Positions 18,800 through 31,866 are shown, numbered from the stretch's first letter. The stretch is DNA of 64,000 bases from Durusdinium trenchii (GCA_963970005.1 CAXAMN010023384.1:457817-521816), one strand, 5' to 3'. The notes: generated by a model not told the origin, from the sequence alone. Translations and numbers: made by a program.

Positions 18800-20640
18800 C
18801 TTGTCCTTCTCCATGCTGAACTGTCGCGCGAGGTTCTTTTTCACAGCTTCACGCTCCAACGCCTACCGGGAAACCCCAATCAAATTCCAAGCCACCCACC
18901 AAACCCAGACTACAAAACTGGACACACACACACGCACTTTCAGAAGCAGAACCTGCGTAGACTTGAAATTGTCGCCTGGTCCTTGTCTTCATACCAGAAA
19001 GCTTCTTCCTCTTCCCAATCCCACCAAGCCCATTCCTGCCATTTCATGGAAGCTTGAGGATATCCAGGAACAAAGATAGAAAGCGCAAGATGCCCAACAA
19101 ACAAGTCTGACCCAAAAAAACGATTTCAAATCTGTGGGCATTCCTGAATATCACCTTGTGAGAGGTTTTGCAGGGCGTGTGCTCTGTATACTCTGGAACC
19201 AAAAGTCTTTGTTTGAAGAGACTGGGCAAAGTGAAAGCCATTAGCCTGATGTCGTTCTGCTCTACCAGATGGAACCACCTGCAACGAGCAATATAACTGT
19301 TTGCAAACTTTCCAACACAACCTGATGAGCCGGCTTCACCAAATTGACCATTTGAAGAATGAAAGAAATGATCAAAAACAAAAGAAAAGGCAAGAGCAGC
19401 CTCATCATCCTTTGCAGAGGTCTTTGACCCACGTACCTGCCAGCTGAAAACAAACAAGCACTTCATCATGCGTGACCACGCCGCATCAGACCTCAGAGCC
19501 AGCACGAGGAGTGAATTGCACCTCCCACTCCTGCGCACTCAAGTTGAAAACAAGTGAAAACCAAAGTCTTAGACTCGGGAGTCTGCAGCCCCTTTGAGTC
19601 CTTTGACCAGGTCCGCTTCTTCTTCAAACACGCGCAATTCCAGTAGGGACAGTTGGCAACGCACCAATCCTTCCCAGAGATTCAGAAAATATTTTTGCAC
19701 CAACACTATACTCAAGACCCCACCTGGTTGGGCGTCTCAGCCTGGAGGACGGAAAAAAATTGAACACATAGCAGAAAGTACTAACTATAGTGCAGGTGAG
19801 TTTATAGTGATCCCCAAATAGATTAAAAAGTAGATCACCACTAATAAATGTATCGGCAGCCTTTTCTATTTGTGGGATCACTAAAATCACACATCATGCA
19901 GTGAAAGAACAGGCCTGGCGATCGGGCCACTCCTGACAGCAATAACTTCAACCTCTACAAAAAGGCTGACGTAACACAAACCTCAAACAACCTCCCACAC
20001 CTCAGCATTCATTTTGCGCCACTCCTCATCGACCCAGCCTTCCTGCCAGCATAATTCTGTTGAAAGGAATTCAAACAGAACAGTTAGGAGAAATTGGTCC
20101 TGATCATCGCCTCCAGCTCCACCCTCAGGACCCTGGTGGCGCAAACAAGTTCAAACAATTAGAAAACCTGTTCTTGACAGACTGCTTGCTGCTCAGAACT
20201 CCAGAACATGTGCGCACACTAAACACAAAACACATGGTAAGGTCACAGGTCAGTTAAACCACTGGCCTCTCCAGAGGTGATTTCTTGTACCTCATCCTGC
20301 ACGGGTTAGGCTAGAAACAATGAACACACTCCTTGAGGATGTTGCAAAGACCTCGGAGACATTGGAATCGAGGTCGGTCTTGTGATCCTGCACAGGTTGA
20401 CCGATTGAAAATATACACCTACCAAACCCCAGAAAAAATGAGATGTTTGATGGGAAGGCCTCCATGGAATCGGCGTCGCCCCCCTGGCCAAGAGAAATCA
20501 ACAAAACTGTTGGGAAGAAACGGCAGCACTTGCAGGCCGCCTCAACCGCAGCGGCGGGGTCGTCAAGGGCTGCGGCTACCTTGCGCGCCGAAACGGTCCA
20601 AAAAGGTCTGCAGGGATACGCACGCTGATTGAAAACCTTA
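18800..20640 (-). CDS. Gene C middle exon series
   Basis: Minus-strand islands between introns: about 20640-20460 (FNQRAYPCRPFWTVSARKVA, AALDDPAAAVEAACKCCRF); about 20325-20290 (DEVQEITSGEASGL); about 20050-19990 (WQEGWVDEEWRKMNAEVWEV); about 19640-19575 (LELRVFEEEADLVKGLKGAA); about 19042-18968 (EWAWWDWEEEEAFWYEDKDQ, after a TGGCAG acceptor); and about 18868-18800 (ALEREAVKKNLARQFSMEKD, coiled-coil-like). The repeated acidic Trp-rich short exons (WQEW, WQEGW) suggest tandem structural repeats in the protein. No known family is recognised. Limits are approximate. Confidence 0.45.
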
Positions 20641-20725
20641 GGGTCCAGCGTGTGCCTCTGTGAGGTCCTTGGCCCAACCCCATACACAAAACCAGATACT
20701 TATATGTATATATATAGTATATATA

Positions 20726-21172
20726 CTATATCGTTCTCAAACGCCAAGTCACATATGGGAGCGTGTCACCCTCCACCATGAGCCTTTTGGAGCGTTTTGC
20801 GAGCTTCTGGAGCCGCTTCGCTTGGCTGCGAGCAGCAGTGTCCAAATCGAGCGAAGGATCGACTGCTAGGTTCAACTGGCGCATCAAAGACTTGCAGACT
20901 GTCAAGCACAGCTTCTGCGTGAATACACGCCCAGAGTAGTGCCGCAAAATGCGGAATTTCTGGTTGTGTCTCTTGCGTAAATCTTGACACCGTGGGAACA
21001 AACATCCGGTGCGTTCAGCCAACTCGACGTCTAAGATCCCTAGCAGCTGTGCAGAGAGCTTCTTGCACAGCTGTTTCCTGCGCTGCCTTTGGCAGGCAAG
21101 CTTCCCCTCCCCGAATGGCTTGCGCATGGAGCCAAAACTACTCAACAACATTCTGAAACACACTCTGCGCAT
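20726..21172 (-). CDS. Gene C 5' exon, basic protein
   Basis: The frame is protein-like for about 145 codons: RKPFGEGKLACQRQRRKQL, CKKLSAQLLGILDVELAERT, GCLFPRCQDLRKRHNQKFRI, LRHYSGRVFTQKLCLTVCKS, LNLAVDPSLDLDTAARSQAK and RLQKLAKRSKRLMVEGDTLP. Arg/Lys content is high. The first ATG is at 21170-21172, but the true start may lie in an upstream exon. It precedes the other gene C exons in the same orientation. No domain is recognised. Confidence 0.5.
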   Translation of the reverse strand: MRRVCFRMLLSSFGSMRKPFGEGKLACQRQRRKQLCKKLSAQLLGILDVELAERTGCLFPRCQDLRKRHNQKFRILRHYSGRVFTQKLCLTVCKSLMRQLNLAVDPSLDLDTAARSQAKRLQKLAKRSKRLMVEGDTLPYVTWRLRTI

Positions 21173-21470
21173 ATCTTCTCTTCAGAACTCCTGAGGTCCC
21201 AGCAGACCACTGAGGGAGCACCCAATCATGCTGCCACTAGAAGCTTAAGAAATTGAAACATAAAATGACGCAGTGAAGATGCATGAACCCATGCGATACC
21301 ACACAGATTGATCTAAAACAGCCCTGCAGTGTCGTCAGTGTCGTGTGACCCACAACCAGCATGGAATATAGCTGCGGGCCGGCCGGCGAGTGCACAACCG
21401 AAGCGCGCAAAAAACATCAAAAAACAACAAAACATCAGAAAACAGTTTGAGTCATTGAGGGTATATATGG

Positions 21471-22835
21471 CTAGAACCCAAGGCCCAAAGTTCCATCCTT
21501 GTGAGTTGGGTTCAGTGAGTCCAAACCATGGCTACGAAATTCAGAGCAAGCTGCCAAGCCCAGCTTGCTTTTGAAAAGTACCCGGTTGTTTGTGAGGGAT
21601 TTTACGTTTGGCCGGAATGCAACTGACACGTCAATTGCCAAGACCATGTTGGATTTCATACAGCCTGGTAGGACAAAGCCCTTCAAGCCCTGAGGACGTA
21701 TAGACGATTTATAAGTCCTCCAGGGAAGGGTGTGCCATAGATCCTTTTGGCCGGTGCTGGCAGGGTCCTCGACATAGTCTTCATGTTCTTCGTCTTCTGG
21801 TTCTTCATCTTCTGCTGCGACATAAGCTTCATGCTCATAGTCATCCTCTGCTTCTGGCTCATAGGACTCTTCATAATCCCATGAGTCATCTTCAACAATG
21901 TACGCAGATCTTTGCCAACTGCGCCCTTTTCCTCCTTTGTAGGAAGACTTGCCTGAAAACTTGCCTCCGCCTTTCTGCCTCCGAGGGCTCGTATTACCAA
22001 AAGCGGACCAGCTGCGCAAGTGAATTTGTCCATGGAATTCAAGCAAGAACTTGGCGTAGACATCAAAGGATTGGTTGTCGCCTGCAGCTGTTTTGATCAT
22101 GAGCTGTTCTGTCTTGCTCAAGCCAGAGCCTTCCAGAAGTAGCTCACCACGCATGGGGTCTGAAAGACTTACCCCATCATCCATCTCCAAAAGCTTCCTC
22201 CACCAACGACGTCTTCGTGAAATGTAGCTAGTCATGCTTTCTGTCGTTTGGCGAGACAAGGGACCATGTGGGAGTTGACCCACTCTGAACAACTCTCGTG
22301 CTTCTTGTTGTCGAAGTGGAAAAACTTGTGCACGGATACGCGATATCAACTCATCAATGCCAGTTGGAGTCAACAACTTCTCCAATCCCATATCTTGGGC
22401 TGTAAGGTATGCATCACCTCGCAGACCTTCCAACACCTTGTGAACAAGTGTTGCATACTCTGCTCCATCATCATCCAGTCCGGCAGTGCTCAGAGCTGGT
22501 TCTTCCTCTCCTGCCACGCTCTCGGACTTCGGGGTTCCAAAAGCTTCAAATCGTGCCTCGTCATCCTCTGATACATCCCCAGCTTCGGTCGCATAAGTCG
22601 GCCTCCTCTGAGAACGTTCTGGTGTGGCTGATTGGCTTCCATGACTCGAATAGGTCTTCTCCGATTTCTTCTTCGCATGTTTCTGCTTGTGCAAAGCAAC
22701 GCGGACCTTGGTGCGAAATTCCCATTCGAAGAAACCATTTGGATTGCCACTGTAGATATATGATCCGCTCTTCGTCTCCTGTGGTCCTGAGATACTTCCT
22801 CCATGGGATGTGTACCGCAGGCCAGCCAGCGACAT
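21471..22835 (-). pseudogene. Ty1/copia-like gag remnant
   Basis: A 454-codon minus-strand frame has features of dinoflagellate copia gag proteins: SYIYSGNPNGFFEWEFRTK near the start, a helical core (GLRGDAYLTAQDMGLEKLL, DELISRIRAQVFPLRQQEA, TTESMTSYISRRRRWWRKL), then a Gly/Lys-rich stretch (KGGGKFSGKSSYKGGKG) and a strongly acidic tail to about 21720. No zinc knuckle, protease or pol follows. The homology appears to end near the TATAGACGATTT motif at 21699-21710. The last 75 codons are open but less convincing. No LTRs were found. It is read as a 5' fragment of an old insertion, different in sequence from the element at 48773-57760. Confidence 0.6.
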
Positions 22836-23298
22836 CGCAACTCAACAAGTTTCGCAAAGCACTGGAATTACAACGGTTCGACGGATTGCGCGCAGGGTCA
22901 CGCAATTGGGTTCAACGGTTTCGGATCCAGCGAGTCTCCCCGGGTGAGTCAGATCCTGAGGGTGCCCCTTCAGAACCTGCTCCGCTACCAGTTTGAATCT
23001 CGCACAGTTCCTTTTCGCAGCAGCGAATCAGCTCAAGGGCCCTGTTCAGCCGAAACAGCAGCGACGGTGCATCAACTGTACGCAATACACCCTGGCTACA
23101 ACAGCTGAAATTCACACTGGTAAAGTCGAAACTGTTCCTGCAGCCAGAATGATGTTCGGTCTTTCAGCCAGCCTGTGGTCCGTTTACGGTGAGTGTCCAG
23201 TGTCTAGTGATAGATTTCCAACCACATACTTGTAATATATTTTAATAGCCTGACTGCTTTAAGGCTTAGTAACACCATGTGCATAATTGTTGCATTAG

Positions 23299-23396
23299 TT
23301 TTGCATTCTGCGCATGCACTCTGTGTGGATATGTGTTTTGAGAGTGCGTTCTGCACATGCATTCTTTGTGGATATGTGTTTTGAGAGTGCGTTCTT
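23299..23396. repeat. Two tandem copies of a 43-bp unit
   Basis: TTCTG(C)GCATGCA...GTGGATATGTGTTTTGAGAGTGCG occurs twice with a 43-bp period (GGATATGTG at 23327 and 23370). No coding frame is present. Confidence 0.8.
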
Positions 23397-23582
23397 TTGA
23401 GCGGAAAAATTCGGATAGTTTGTTTAGATCAGTTTACACATAGATAGTTTGCTGGTAAATTCAGAGCTTTTAAAAGAAAGTTTGCTGTTCCAATTCCTTC
23501 ATTTCCTGTTTTCCTTATTTCCTCGGCCCCCCTGTCCGGGATATAACATCGTCGACTGGGCCAAGGCCCAAGGCTCACAGGA

Positions 23583-23702
23583 CAATGCAAAGAATGCACC
23601 ACCCAAAAAATAAATGCAAACAAAATGCATGTTTTTGCAATTTGGGGGTTGCATTTTTGTTGCATCTATTTTTTTGGGTGGTGCATTTGTTTTGCATTTG
23701 GT
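23583..23702. repeat. Imperfect fold-back repeat, about 45-bp arms
   Basis: The left arm contains AATGCACCACCCAAAAAATA and the right arm contains its complement TTTTTTGGGTGGTGCATTTG. The arms continue with ATGCAAA-rich sequence. The element is AT- and CA-rich and may be a MITE relic. Confidence 0.75.
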
Positions 23703-23946
23703 GGCTTCCTTAGCCTGGGCTGGGCCCAGCTTACCGGTTGTTAAGTTGTTCTTTTTCCCGGCTTGCAAAATGCATTCTCATTTCCGTTTGGGTCACCTGT
23801 CACCTGGGACTGTCAGACTGCCGCCGGCGCCAGTCGTCAAAGGGGTTTTCCGCACTTTGAAAATGGCCTTTGAAAAGGATATCTATTGAAAAGCACTTCT
23901 GATCTTGCGCAGATTGCTCTATAGTACAAGCAAACTATATTTACAA

Positions 23947-24071
23947 GCAATGCACCCCAAATGCACTCCAGGAATGCACTTTAGAAAAGCAAAGCACCCC
24001 AAATGCACTCCAGGAATGCACTTTAGAAAAGCAATGCACCCAAAATGCACTCCAGGAATGCATTGTGCATC
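23947..24071. repeat. 42-bp tandem repeat, three copies
   Basis: CACCC(C)AAATGCACTCC begins at 23953, 23995 and 24037, giving a 42-bp period. Because 42 is divisible by three, the minus strand stays open with a 14-residue repeat (FLKCIPGVHLGCIA). I regard this as a shadow of the minisatellite, not a gene. Confidence 0.85.
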
Positions 24072-24309
24072 AAAAAAATGAACTTGGAGGACATAGCTGG
24101 TAAAGCAGGTGGAGCTGTCACAACCAAATAATTGAATGGCAGAAACTTCAAAGGATGATATGTATATAAAGCTATTATTGTGAAAAAAACAAATCAGTAC
24201 ATGTTCCAATATTGTTCAAGTATATGTATAATGTCGATTCCTATTTTCCCAACGGTGAAATCAGGGTGCAACCGATGTGCGACGTCAATGACCCACAAAC
24301 ACAAGAGCC

Positions 24310-24471
24310 ACCCACGCGAGTCTCGCCATCGGCCCGGCGGCCTCTGCTCGGACACATTGCCCAGCCTCTGCCTCGGGGGGGGTTCGCTCGGTGCGAAACG
24401 AGGAGCGCTTTTTCGATCTAGAGAACATCACAACACGTGAGATTCTTGAAGAGTTCTTCGACAAAACATAG
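24310..24471 (+). CDS. Possible plus-strand terminal exon
   Basis: A GC-rich island whose plus frame reads ASASGGVRSVRNEERFFDLE then NITTREILEEFFDKT and TAG at 24469-24471. The last 30 codons have strong protein character. The upstream acceptor is uncertain. The complementary strand is also open, so strand assignment is tentative. Confidence 0.4.
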   Translation, partial: THASLAIGPAASARTHCPASASGGVRSVRNEERFFDLENITTREILEEFFDKT

Positions 24472-25947
24472 TTGTCATTAAGTTCCAACTCTTTGTTGTA
24501 TCCTCACGATCGAGAAACAACCATATACCAGGAGTTCCAAAGGGGGGTGGTGTTTAGATGTGTTTAGTCCCTAAGTGAGTGGACCAACCTCCATGGATAG
24601 CATCCCTTTGGAACTGCTGGTATGCATGTCCTGCGGTGTCCGTTTGGATTTGACTTGACCTACCATCTCAGAATCCCTTCAGCACGGCAGTCAAAGAGGC
24701 GGTCGATGTGAAACTAGATGGTTGAACATGTATTTGTTGCAGGGATCCACTGTTTCCGGTTCACTTCTTGTGGGTGCTCTGGTTCCTCTTTTCTTGTCAG
24801 TCCCTTCTTTCTGCTCCAAAAGGAAAATCAAACAGCTTCGCATTCAGAAATTGAAAACTGCATCGAATGTGTTCGAACAATCACAAGTACAGAAAGCATA
24901 TCAAAAACCAAACAAATCACTGTTAATTGACAAAAAAGTAGCCAGCACCACCTGGTGGGGGTGCTCTTGGATGGAAAAAACAAAAAACAAAAAACTCTTT
25001 GTTTGGGGAGGTCAGAGGGATCTATCAACTACTCATTTGGGTGATGTTGGAGACCGATTTGTTTTGTGCATTACTCCCTTGAACAGTCATGGTTACGTGG
25101 CTGGCATTTCCCCGAAACAAAAAGGGACCGTGTTGTCTGATAGATATCAAACAGGTGGATGTTCGTTCCACGAAACCTATCTATCTATCCCTAGAACCTG
25201 AATAACCTCTATTTTGGACCACAAACCACCCAAAATATGGTCTTTTCCTATCAAAACAGAGGTCAAACGGGTTCCAGGTCTATATACATTATGGGGGCTT
25301 GCACCACAAGTCATATGTGTCCAGTCACATCCCGCCAAGTCGCAGCTTGGTTCAACTGCTGCTGCAGGCCCTGGAGGTGAAAAGCGTCTCTCGACGGACG
25401 TGGCGAAAGTATGTTCACCACTGACAGGAGATTCACTGCCACAGGAAAAGATATCTATGAGGGCGAGGGTTAGAGATAGGTGAAAGATGGTGAAAGGATG
25501 TCCGCCCACTCAATGGCTTGACCCTTGAGGCAAAGGCACTTGGCACCCGGCCATTATCTGGCCCTGAAAACCCCTCTGCTACAGAGGCAAGAATTTGAAA
25601 CCTGGCACAGACATGCGTTGTCACCTTTTTTACTTCTGTTTGCTGGACATGGGCAAGCAAAACAACCCTCTTGCATTTATGGGAGGGAGTACTTTCCACC
25701 AATCCCAATACGTGTCGGAGGCAAACAACCATACCCAGACTATGTCTGTAGACTACATGGTGACTTCTAGTGCATCCATTGAATCGCCTTTTCCATAAGC
25801 TCTGGAGATCGTTTCTATCTATGAACTAGAGACTGCACTGACCCTGAAAACCGCGGTACCTCTCCAGGTGCCTTAGCCGCACCGACACTCAGACGTCGCG
25901 CCAAGCAGGAGGTTCCCCGGGGCAGCATCCATGGGATTCGCAGGTGA

Positions 25948-26118
25948 CGACGGCGTCGGGCTGCGGAGTGGTCTGTCCAGTGGCATCGAGGGGGCTCTGC
26001 CTGGTGGAGTTCAGACGACGAGTTCCGTGGCATGGAGCCCCTTATGTACGGCGCTGTTCGCGAGGTTCTCACGGTGCATGAACCTTGTGCCATGAAAACA
26101 AACAAAAGCGAACAGTGA
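25948..26118 (+). CDS. Possible plus-strand terminal exon
   Basis: After an in-frame TGA at 25945-25947 the plus strand stays open to TGA at 26116-26118. The peptide is AAEWSVQWHRGGSAWWSSD then DEFRGMEPLMYGAVREVLTV, HEPCAMKTNKSEQ. The preceding TGA lies in CAG|GTGACG, which could be a splice donor for the same frame upstream. No family is recognised. Confidence 0.35.
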   Translation, partial: RRRRAAEWSVQWHRGGSAWWSSDDEFRGMEPLMYGAVREVLTVHEPCAMKTNKSEQ

Positions 26119-26119
26119 A

Positions 26120-29100
26120 GAGCCTAGGGCATCTCTCCAACAGTCCAGATTTTAGTTTCAACACGTGCGTAACGTAGAATCATGCATCATGAAACATGTT
26201 GAAATGTCCTCACTGCTCTATGCAATCCTCGTTCGATGGCTGCAAGTTTGATTCGAGCGGGAACGATCGCGATAGCACGCGACACACCGACGTCCTTCAA
26301 TGAGTCTGTGAAGGATCGCACTCTGTGTGATTTCACATGGATTTGCTCAAGGAACCGAGAAAACAACACAATACTCCGGAAGCGGATGTACCCAGAGGCG
26401 AAACAATCAAACCATGCACCCCAAACACCCCATGCACCCCAACTCTTCAGATCCAGAACGACCCAACTGGCGACCCTCCACGAGTCCGACGAGTCCAGCC
26501 CAATCGAAATGAACACCATCTGTCACCGGCCCCAGATCCGACGAGGCTTGACGACCGAGCCTCGAGTGAAACCGACGAGTCGGGGCGCGCGGGGCGATGA
26601 CCGAGCTGGGGCCCCGAAGGTGGGACGATGGCCCCCAGCTTCGAATGCGCTCACGTCAGCCAGCGAAAACGGGGGTGACAGCTTCGAAAGCCAACGTGAA
26701 AGACATGGAATACTGCCAGACCCTTTTTCCTTCAAACATCGGCGACGTGACACGAACAAACAAGTCCATGACCGATACTGAAATACTGAAGTTGGTCATA
26801 CAAAAACACTACTCAAGGAGGTAAAGGACCAAGTTTTACTTTGGACTTTTTTCAGTATCCGTCGCGCACTATGACCTCTGAAACCGTGGAAAGGCCCCTG
26901 AGATTGGACGTTGACTGCAAACGTCTGCAATTGTTGTTGCCAAAAACAACTCTTCGCACGCCTTTTCTGCAATGATCTGCATGAGAACCGCGTCTTCTGC
27001 ACGCTTGTCTTCTGCACGCTACGTTTGAACGTTGATCATTGGCACTTGTTGGCGGGTCCAAGAAAAAGTTGCTCCTTCCACACGGAACGTCTTGGGGGGT
27101 TGCACAGTGGCCAAACACATATATCAAACATATATCATTGAAAGATATTGAAAGCCTCCAACTCAGTCATACTGAGTCCAACATATGTGATATTTAAGAT
27201 TTGGACGGACTACCTTTGACCTGGATCGCGGCCTTGGCGGCTCCGCCGTTCCGAGACAGCGAGGCGGTTGCGCCCTCTCTTGGCTGCGGACATTCCGACA
27301 CCATGGGCACTTCCAGCTACAGTAACCAGCCTTCTTGGGTACCGTAACCCCTACTTTGAACCTTTCACCATCTATACAAAGGAATCAACATCAGCAACCA
27401 CGGGATCCATGCAGGTCGTCGTCGTTGGTTGGTCTTGGAAACCATGCCACCATGCCTGGACTGAGGCCACTGCTGGGACACTAGGATATAGAATATCCGT
27501 TCAAAGAGACTGAAACAATCCGAAACCATATAAGCCTTTCGTGCAAAAAACATCGGAGTTGCACAGTTCCTCTTGGAGCATCACCCCGTCAAACAGCCAG
27601 CAGCCAATAGAGGGAGAGATTGGAGACGACAAAATCAAAAGGCGGGTCATGACCCACAATTCACAAACATGTTTGAGGCCCTTCAAAGACTTGTTGGAGT
27701 CCCCATAGACCCATAGGTGACAATTGAACATGGGCAAAGTAGGTGAGAAAGTCCTGGCACCAATCAAGAACCTTTTAACTCCAAAGGCTTAAAAAAGGTC
27801 GTATAAACCATTCCATGGTGACGAGTGACAACTCTGATGTTTGAGGTTCAGGGTGAGATGGCCCATGCCCTGGAATTGCCCAAAACAACTTGTTCGGGAT
27901 GGCCTTGGCAACCTGTGTGGCTGGCAGCATGTTTCTGGTCTTGGCTCGACACGTGTCGCGTTTCGCGTCGGTCGCCTGATTCTGTCGCCTCTTACATAAT
28001 TACCTGTACATACCTGCAGCCCGGGTTTTGGAACTGCAAGTGCTAAAAAACAAGCAATTTTCTTCCACCAGCAGATGTTGGACGACTCCTGGATCGCTTC
28101 GCCTCCTGGATGACGACTGGACTGCTGACTCAAACTTCTCAGACTGTCTGTAGCTTGAGGTTGGGGAGGTTCTGTGGTCCTGCCTGCGGTTATGATAAAT
28201 TTTTTATAGCATCTCATAGCATCTCAAGTACCTTCTCGGTAGCTGCTTGGTTTCCACTGTTCATGTAGGAGGGTTTGGAGGGTCGGATCCCGGAAAAAGC
28301 TTATATTCATGTTTAAATTCTCCAACTTCAGAGCTCTGAACATACTGGAACATCGGTCGCCTCGTTGCCGTTCACCTCTTCGCAAGTCATCGGTCGTCGA
28401 CCGTCCGTCGACCGTCCGTCGGTTCGACCAGACCACTTGGGTGGTTCTGCGGCCCAAAAAGACCATGCAAAATCATGAAGTTCACTTTTCACACACAAAT
28501 ATGACAAAAAGTGAACTTATGATGCTAACAAAAACTCTATGACATGCTAACAAAAACTCTATGACATGTTTTGCTAGCGGGAAAAGACAGCAACGTTCTT
28601 TTGATGGTTCGTGGGGCCCCTGGTAGATGATGTCATGGTGTGTCATGGCTCACAAGTTCACCCTTTCTCCAGAACTTGTCCTGGATTTCTGGGCCCTTTT
28701 CGCACCACATGAGACTCCACCCATTTCCAGCAGGCCTCTCCCGGTCACAACCGCCGCATAGAGGCCAAGCGCCGGCACTGCAAAGCGGCCGGCGTCAGGC
28801 GCGGCTGGTGCAAGGCGCTCGGCCGGTGCGGCGAGTCTCTGCCCAGGCTGCTGGTGCTGTGGGGGCGCGGAGGCCTCGACGCTCCGCGTCGGACGCGGAG
28901 GCCTCGTCGATTTGCGTCGGACGCGGATCGTTCCGCCGCACCTGGAGCCGCTGGAGGGGGCCTGGCGCATCTGGAGCCGGCCGCACTGGAAGCCCCGAAG
29001 AGTGGAAACCCTGATGGGATTGGAATGGAAGCATGTACCCTGAAGTCATGAGTAGGATTCAGTAGATTCTTCCGAGAAAAACAAGAACACGAAGAGAAAA

Positions 29101-31690
29101 GAACTATAACTCCAAGCCAAGCCCCCCCGTGACCTTCATCAAATCTCACTGGATCATCCAACAATCATCTGGCCTCGTAGTTGTTGGCCATACCCTCTGG
29201 TCCAAAAAAGAAGTCACAACTTCCTACCACCCAGTGACTGGCAGTGACTGGCTTAGGCGCCAATTCCTCGTGCTTGGGAACCATGGCGCCCCAACACCCT
29301 GGCGCTTTCCCGATCGGCCAACGTGCCGTCCGGAAGGCGCGTTGGAAGAAACGATACAACGATTCCAATGCCTACGTGCCAAAATGACCCCAAGCCAAAA
29401 CCGGAACAGGGGAGATCTGCCAACTTGTGTTGGACACATCATTGCCATCTGGTGTTGGACGAAAGACATGAAATGATGTGTTTGTTCCCTAAATCATACT
29501 GAATCATACTGATAATCTCGTGAATGTTAGTGAACAAAGACATCATTGTTAGTGAATGGCGAAGAACCATCTTCTATTGATCCAACCTCTGGGCCCCGCA
29601 TCTCTTGTTGCGCCTCCTCGCTCATGGAACGGGCCGTCGGCCGGGCGCTCCGCAGCTCCTCCCCTTCAAAGGGGCCCTGGCGCGTGACTGGTGAGCCCGG
29701 AGTGGGCCAGAGTGGGTTCGGTGGTTTGGATTTGGTGGTGGATGCGGGTGTGTGTGTGTGTGTTTTTAACGTCAAAATCCAAGGCACATCATGGGTTTGG
29801 TATGGTTTAGTGGTCTTAACCATTGAAAGCAATCCAGGGCCCATCTGTCCCAGCACTACCAGAACAATGCTCACCCATTCAGCCAAAGCAATTCATCGGC
29901 CTTAAAGCCTGGATAACCTCCCGTCATCTTTGTGTACTCCCCACGGGGATGCAGCGGCGCCAGCCGCGGCGCCCGCGGCGGCCGGGCGCGGCGCTTCTCT
30001 CGCTCGCCCAGCTGTTGCAAGACCTCCTGCAAGACCCGAGAGGGAGCCGTCGAAGCTGGACTTCTCTTTCCGCTCTTCAAGGCTTGAAGGGTACAAAGTG
30101 AAGGTACCAAGAAGAAGCACAAGAAATCTGCCTAAATAGGTGCCGCTACTGGGCTCTTTCTTGAGATTTTGCCTGGATCTTCCAGTTGTTTCTTCATGAG
30201 TTTAGCTTTGAGGAACCTCCTGAATTCACTGCAGCCAATCATGCACACAAAAATTTGGTTCAAACCATGGTTCCTGTAGATCCTGTAGACCTTTTCAACG
30301 ATCAAAACCTGTGCACCAGGTCGAAGAAACATATCTAAAACAACGAAGAAAACGGACCAGGCTAGCAATAAGAACACACGAAAACAGTTGCATCAAGCTG
30401 GAGCAAAGAATGTGCTGGGTCTAGTGTTCAGACATAGGAACTCAAGGTTGTTGTTGCTTGCTTAATATATTTATTTACTGCATGTATTCTTAATACGTAA
30501 TTGTATCAAATCATACAAACGTATAGGAAACAAATAGGAATCAGCGGTACAAAAAACGGTTCGCTTTCATTAATAAGAAAAACACAAAAGAAATACAACA
30601 ATGTGTTTGTGTTGTTATTATCACTGCAAAGAATATGTTCCACTCCCTGGAAGCTCCAGGACCTATATATGCCTCAAGTGGGTGGTTGTTTCCTAACACC
30701 CAAAGAGCGGCAGGATTGCTTAGGACCTCCGAGATATGAGGATGGGTCAAAACCTGGAGCCCGACCAATCCACCATGTGGCGAAAGACCGACACCAGGTC
30801 AACCCCTTGGTCTGGTGCCATGACCCACAGCCAATCCCACAGCCATATGACCTGCTGATCTGAAACCGATCAGCTGAGCTCTGTCCGCACCTTCTTCAAA
30901 AACGCCCCCGGATTGGAGGCAGCGGAATGGTCTATATGGCCAGTCCACCTCCCTCCTAGATCCCATGGCCATATATGGCAGGGATCCCTCCGGTCCAGAT
31001 CCCTGCCAGTGCCCTCGCCCGACCTCGGCCGAACCGGTGGAGTTCAGCCGACTGCCACTGCCGGCTGAGCCGCTGCCGGCGCTGGTGGCGGCACTGCCGG
31101 GGCGCTCGTCCTTGGCCCAGGGCCTGGGTGGCTGAGGAGTCGGAGCAGGGTGGAGAGCAAGGCCATGCAGGCGGGAGGATGGATTCGAGTCGTTTCACGG
31201 AGTTTGGGTGGTACACCTCGTTGTCTCTCATATATTTGGTCAAACAACACCTCGTTTTACATAATCAGATATATATATTATATATATATATGTTATATAT
31301 ACACAACATTCCTTTTGATTCGCTCAGCCCGATGAAAGAAAAGACACCATAATAAACCCAATCTGACAAACACAACCTGGATACAAAATGGTATACAAAA
31401 AGGTTCTTGGAGGGGGCAAGTTTTTGGATGTATGTTGACTTCGGTGAAAAAAACAATGGGTTTGGGACATGTCCATGGTGGCACCAGTCAACCATCCCTC
31501 TCCTGAGACTCCTACATCACATTGCCACCTGCATGCCAGAAATCATCTTCGAAGCTAACTGAGAGCAGCATGGACTGTTAGTTTCACAGCTTCGCTGCAT
31601 TTTCACATCTTCGCGTGAAAAACACCAACACATGTCTGTTCCCGGTCCCAGTTTGCGCAGTGTGAACACAAACACTGCGTCCCCGACAGC
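26120..31690. other. Long stretch without a supported gene
   Basis: The interval contains several GC-rich islands (about 26250-26700, 28730-28990, 29600-29700, 29940-30070, 30985-31150) that are open on both strands, as expected from composition. None shows a frame plus splice signals good enough to call. Also present: a GTCGACCGTCC repeat at about 28388-28432, a GT run at about 29750-29763, a duplicated ATGCTAACAAAAACTCTATG near 28521-28562, and a TA-rich tract near 31265-31305. Confidence 0.5.
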
Positions 31691-31866
31691 GTCCGCTTAG
31701 GTGGCGTGGAACAGGTGGTCCTTCCGGGCTGCAGAGGCGCCGGCGCACGCTCCAGGCGCCACCTTGGGAACGGCGCCACGGCGGAGGGCGCACGGGTCGG
31801 GGGGTCGGTGCGGGTACCACATCCGAAGTCACCCCACCGGGTACCACTGCGGTGCCCGTGTTTCAG

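Noticed and set aside
27789-28217. 142-codon minus-strand frame
   Set aside because: Composition is unconvincing and no motif, splice site or neighbouring exon supports it.
28640-29014. GC-rich open frames on both strands as a gene
   Set aside because: Openness is explained by high GC. The strands score similarly, and no splice signal or domain supports either.
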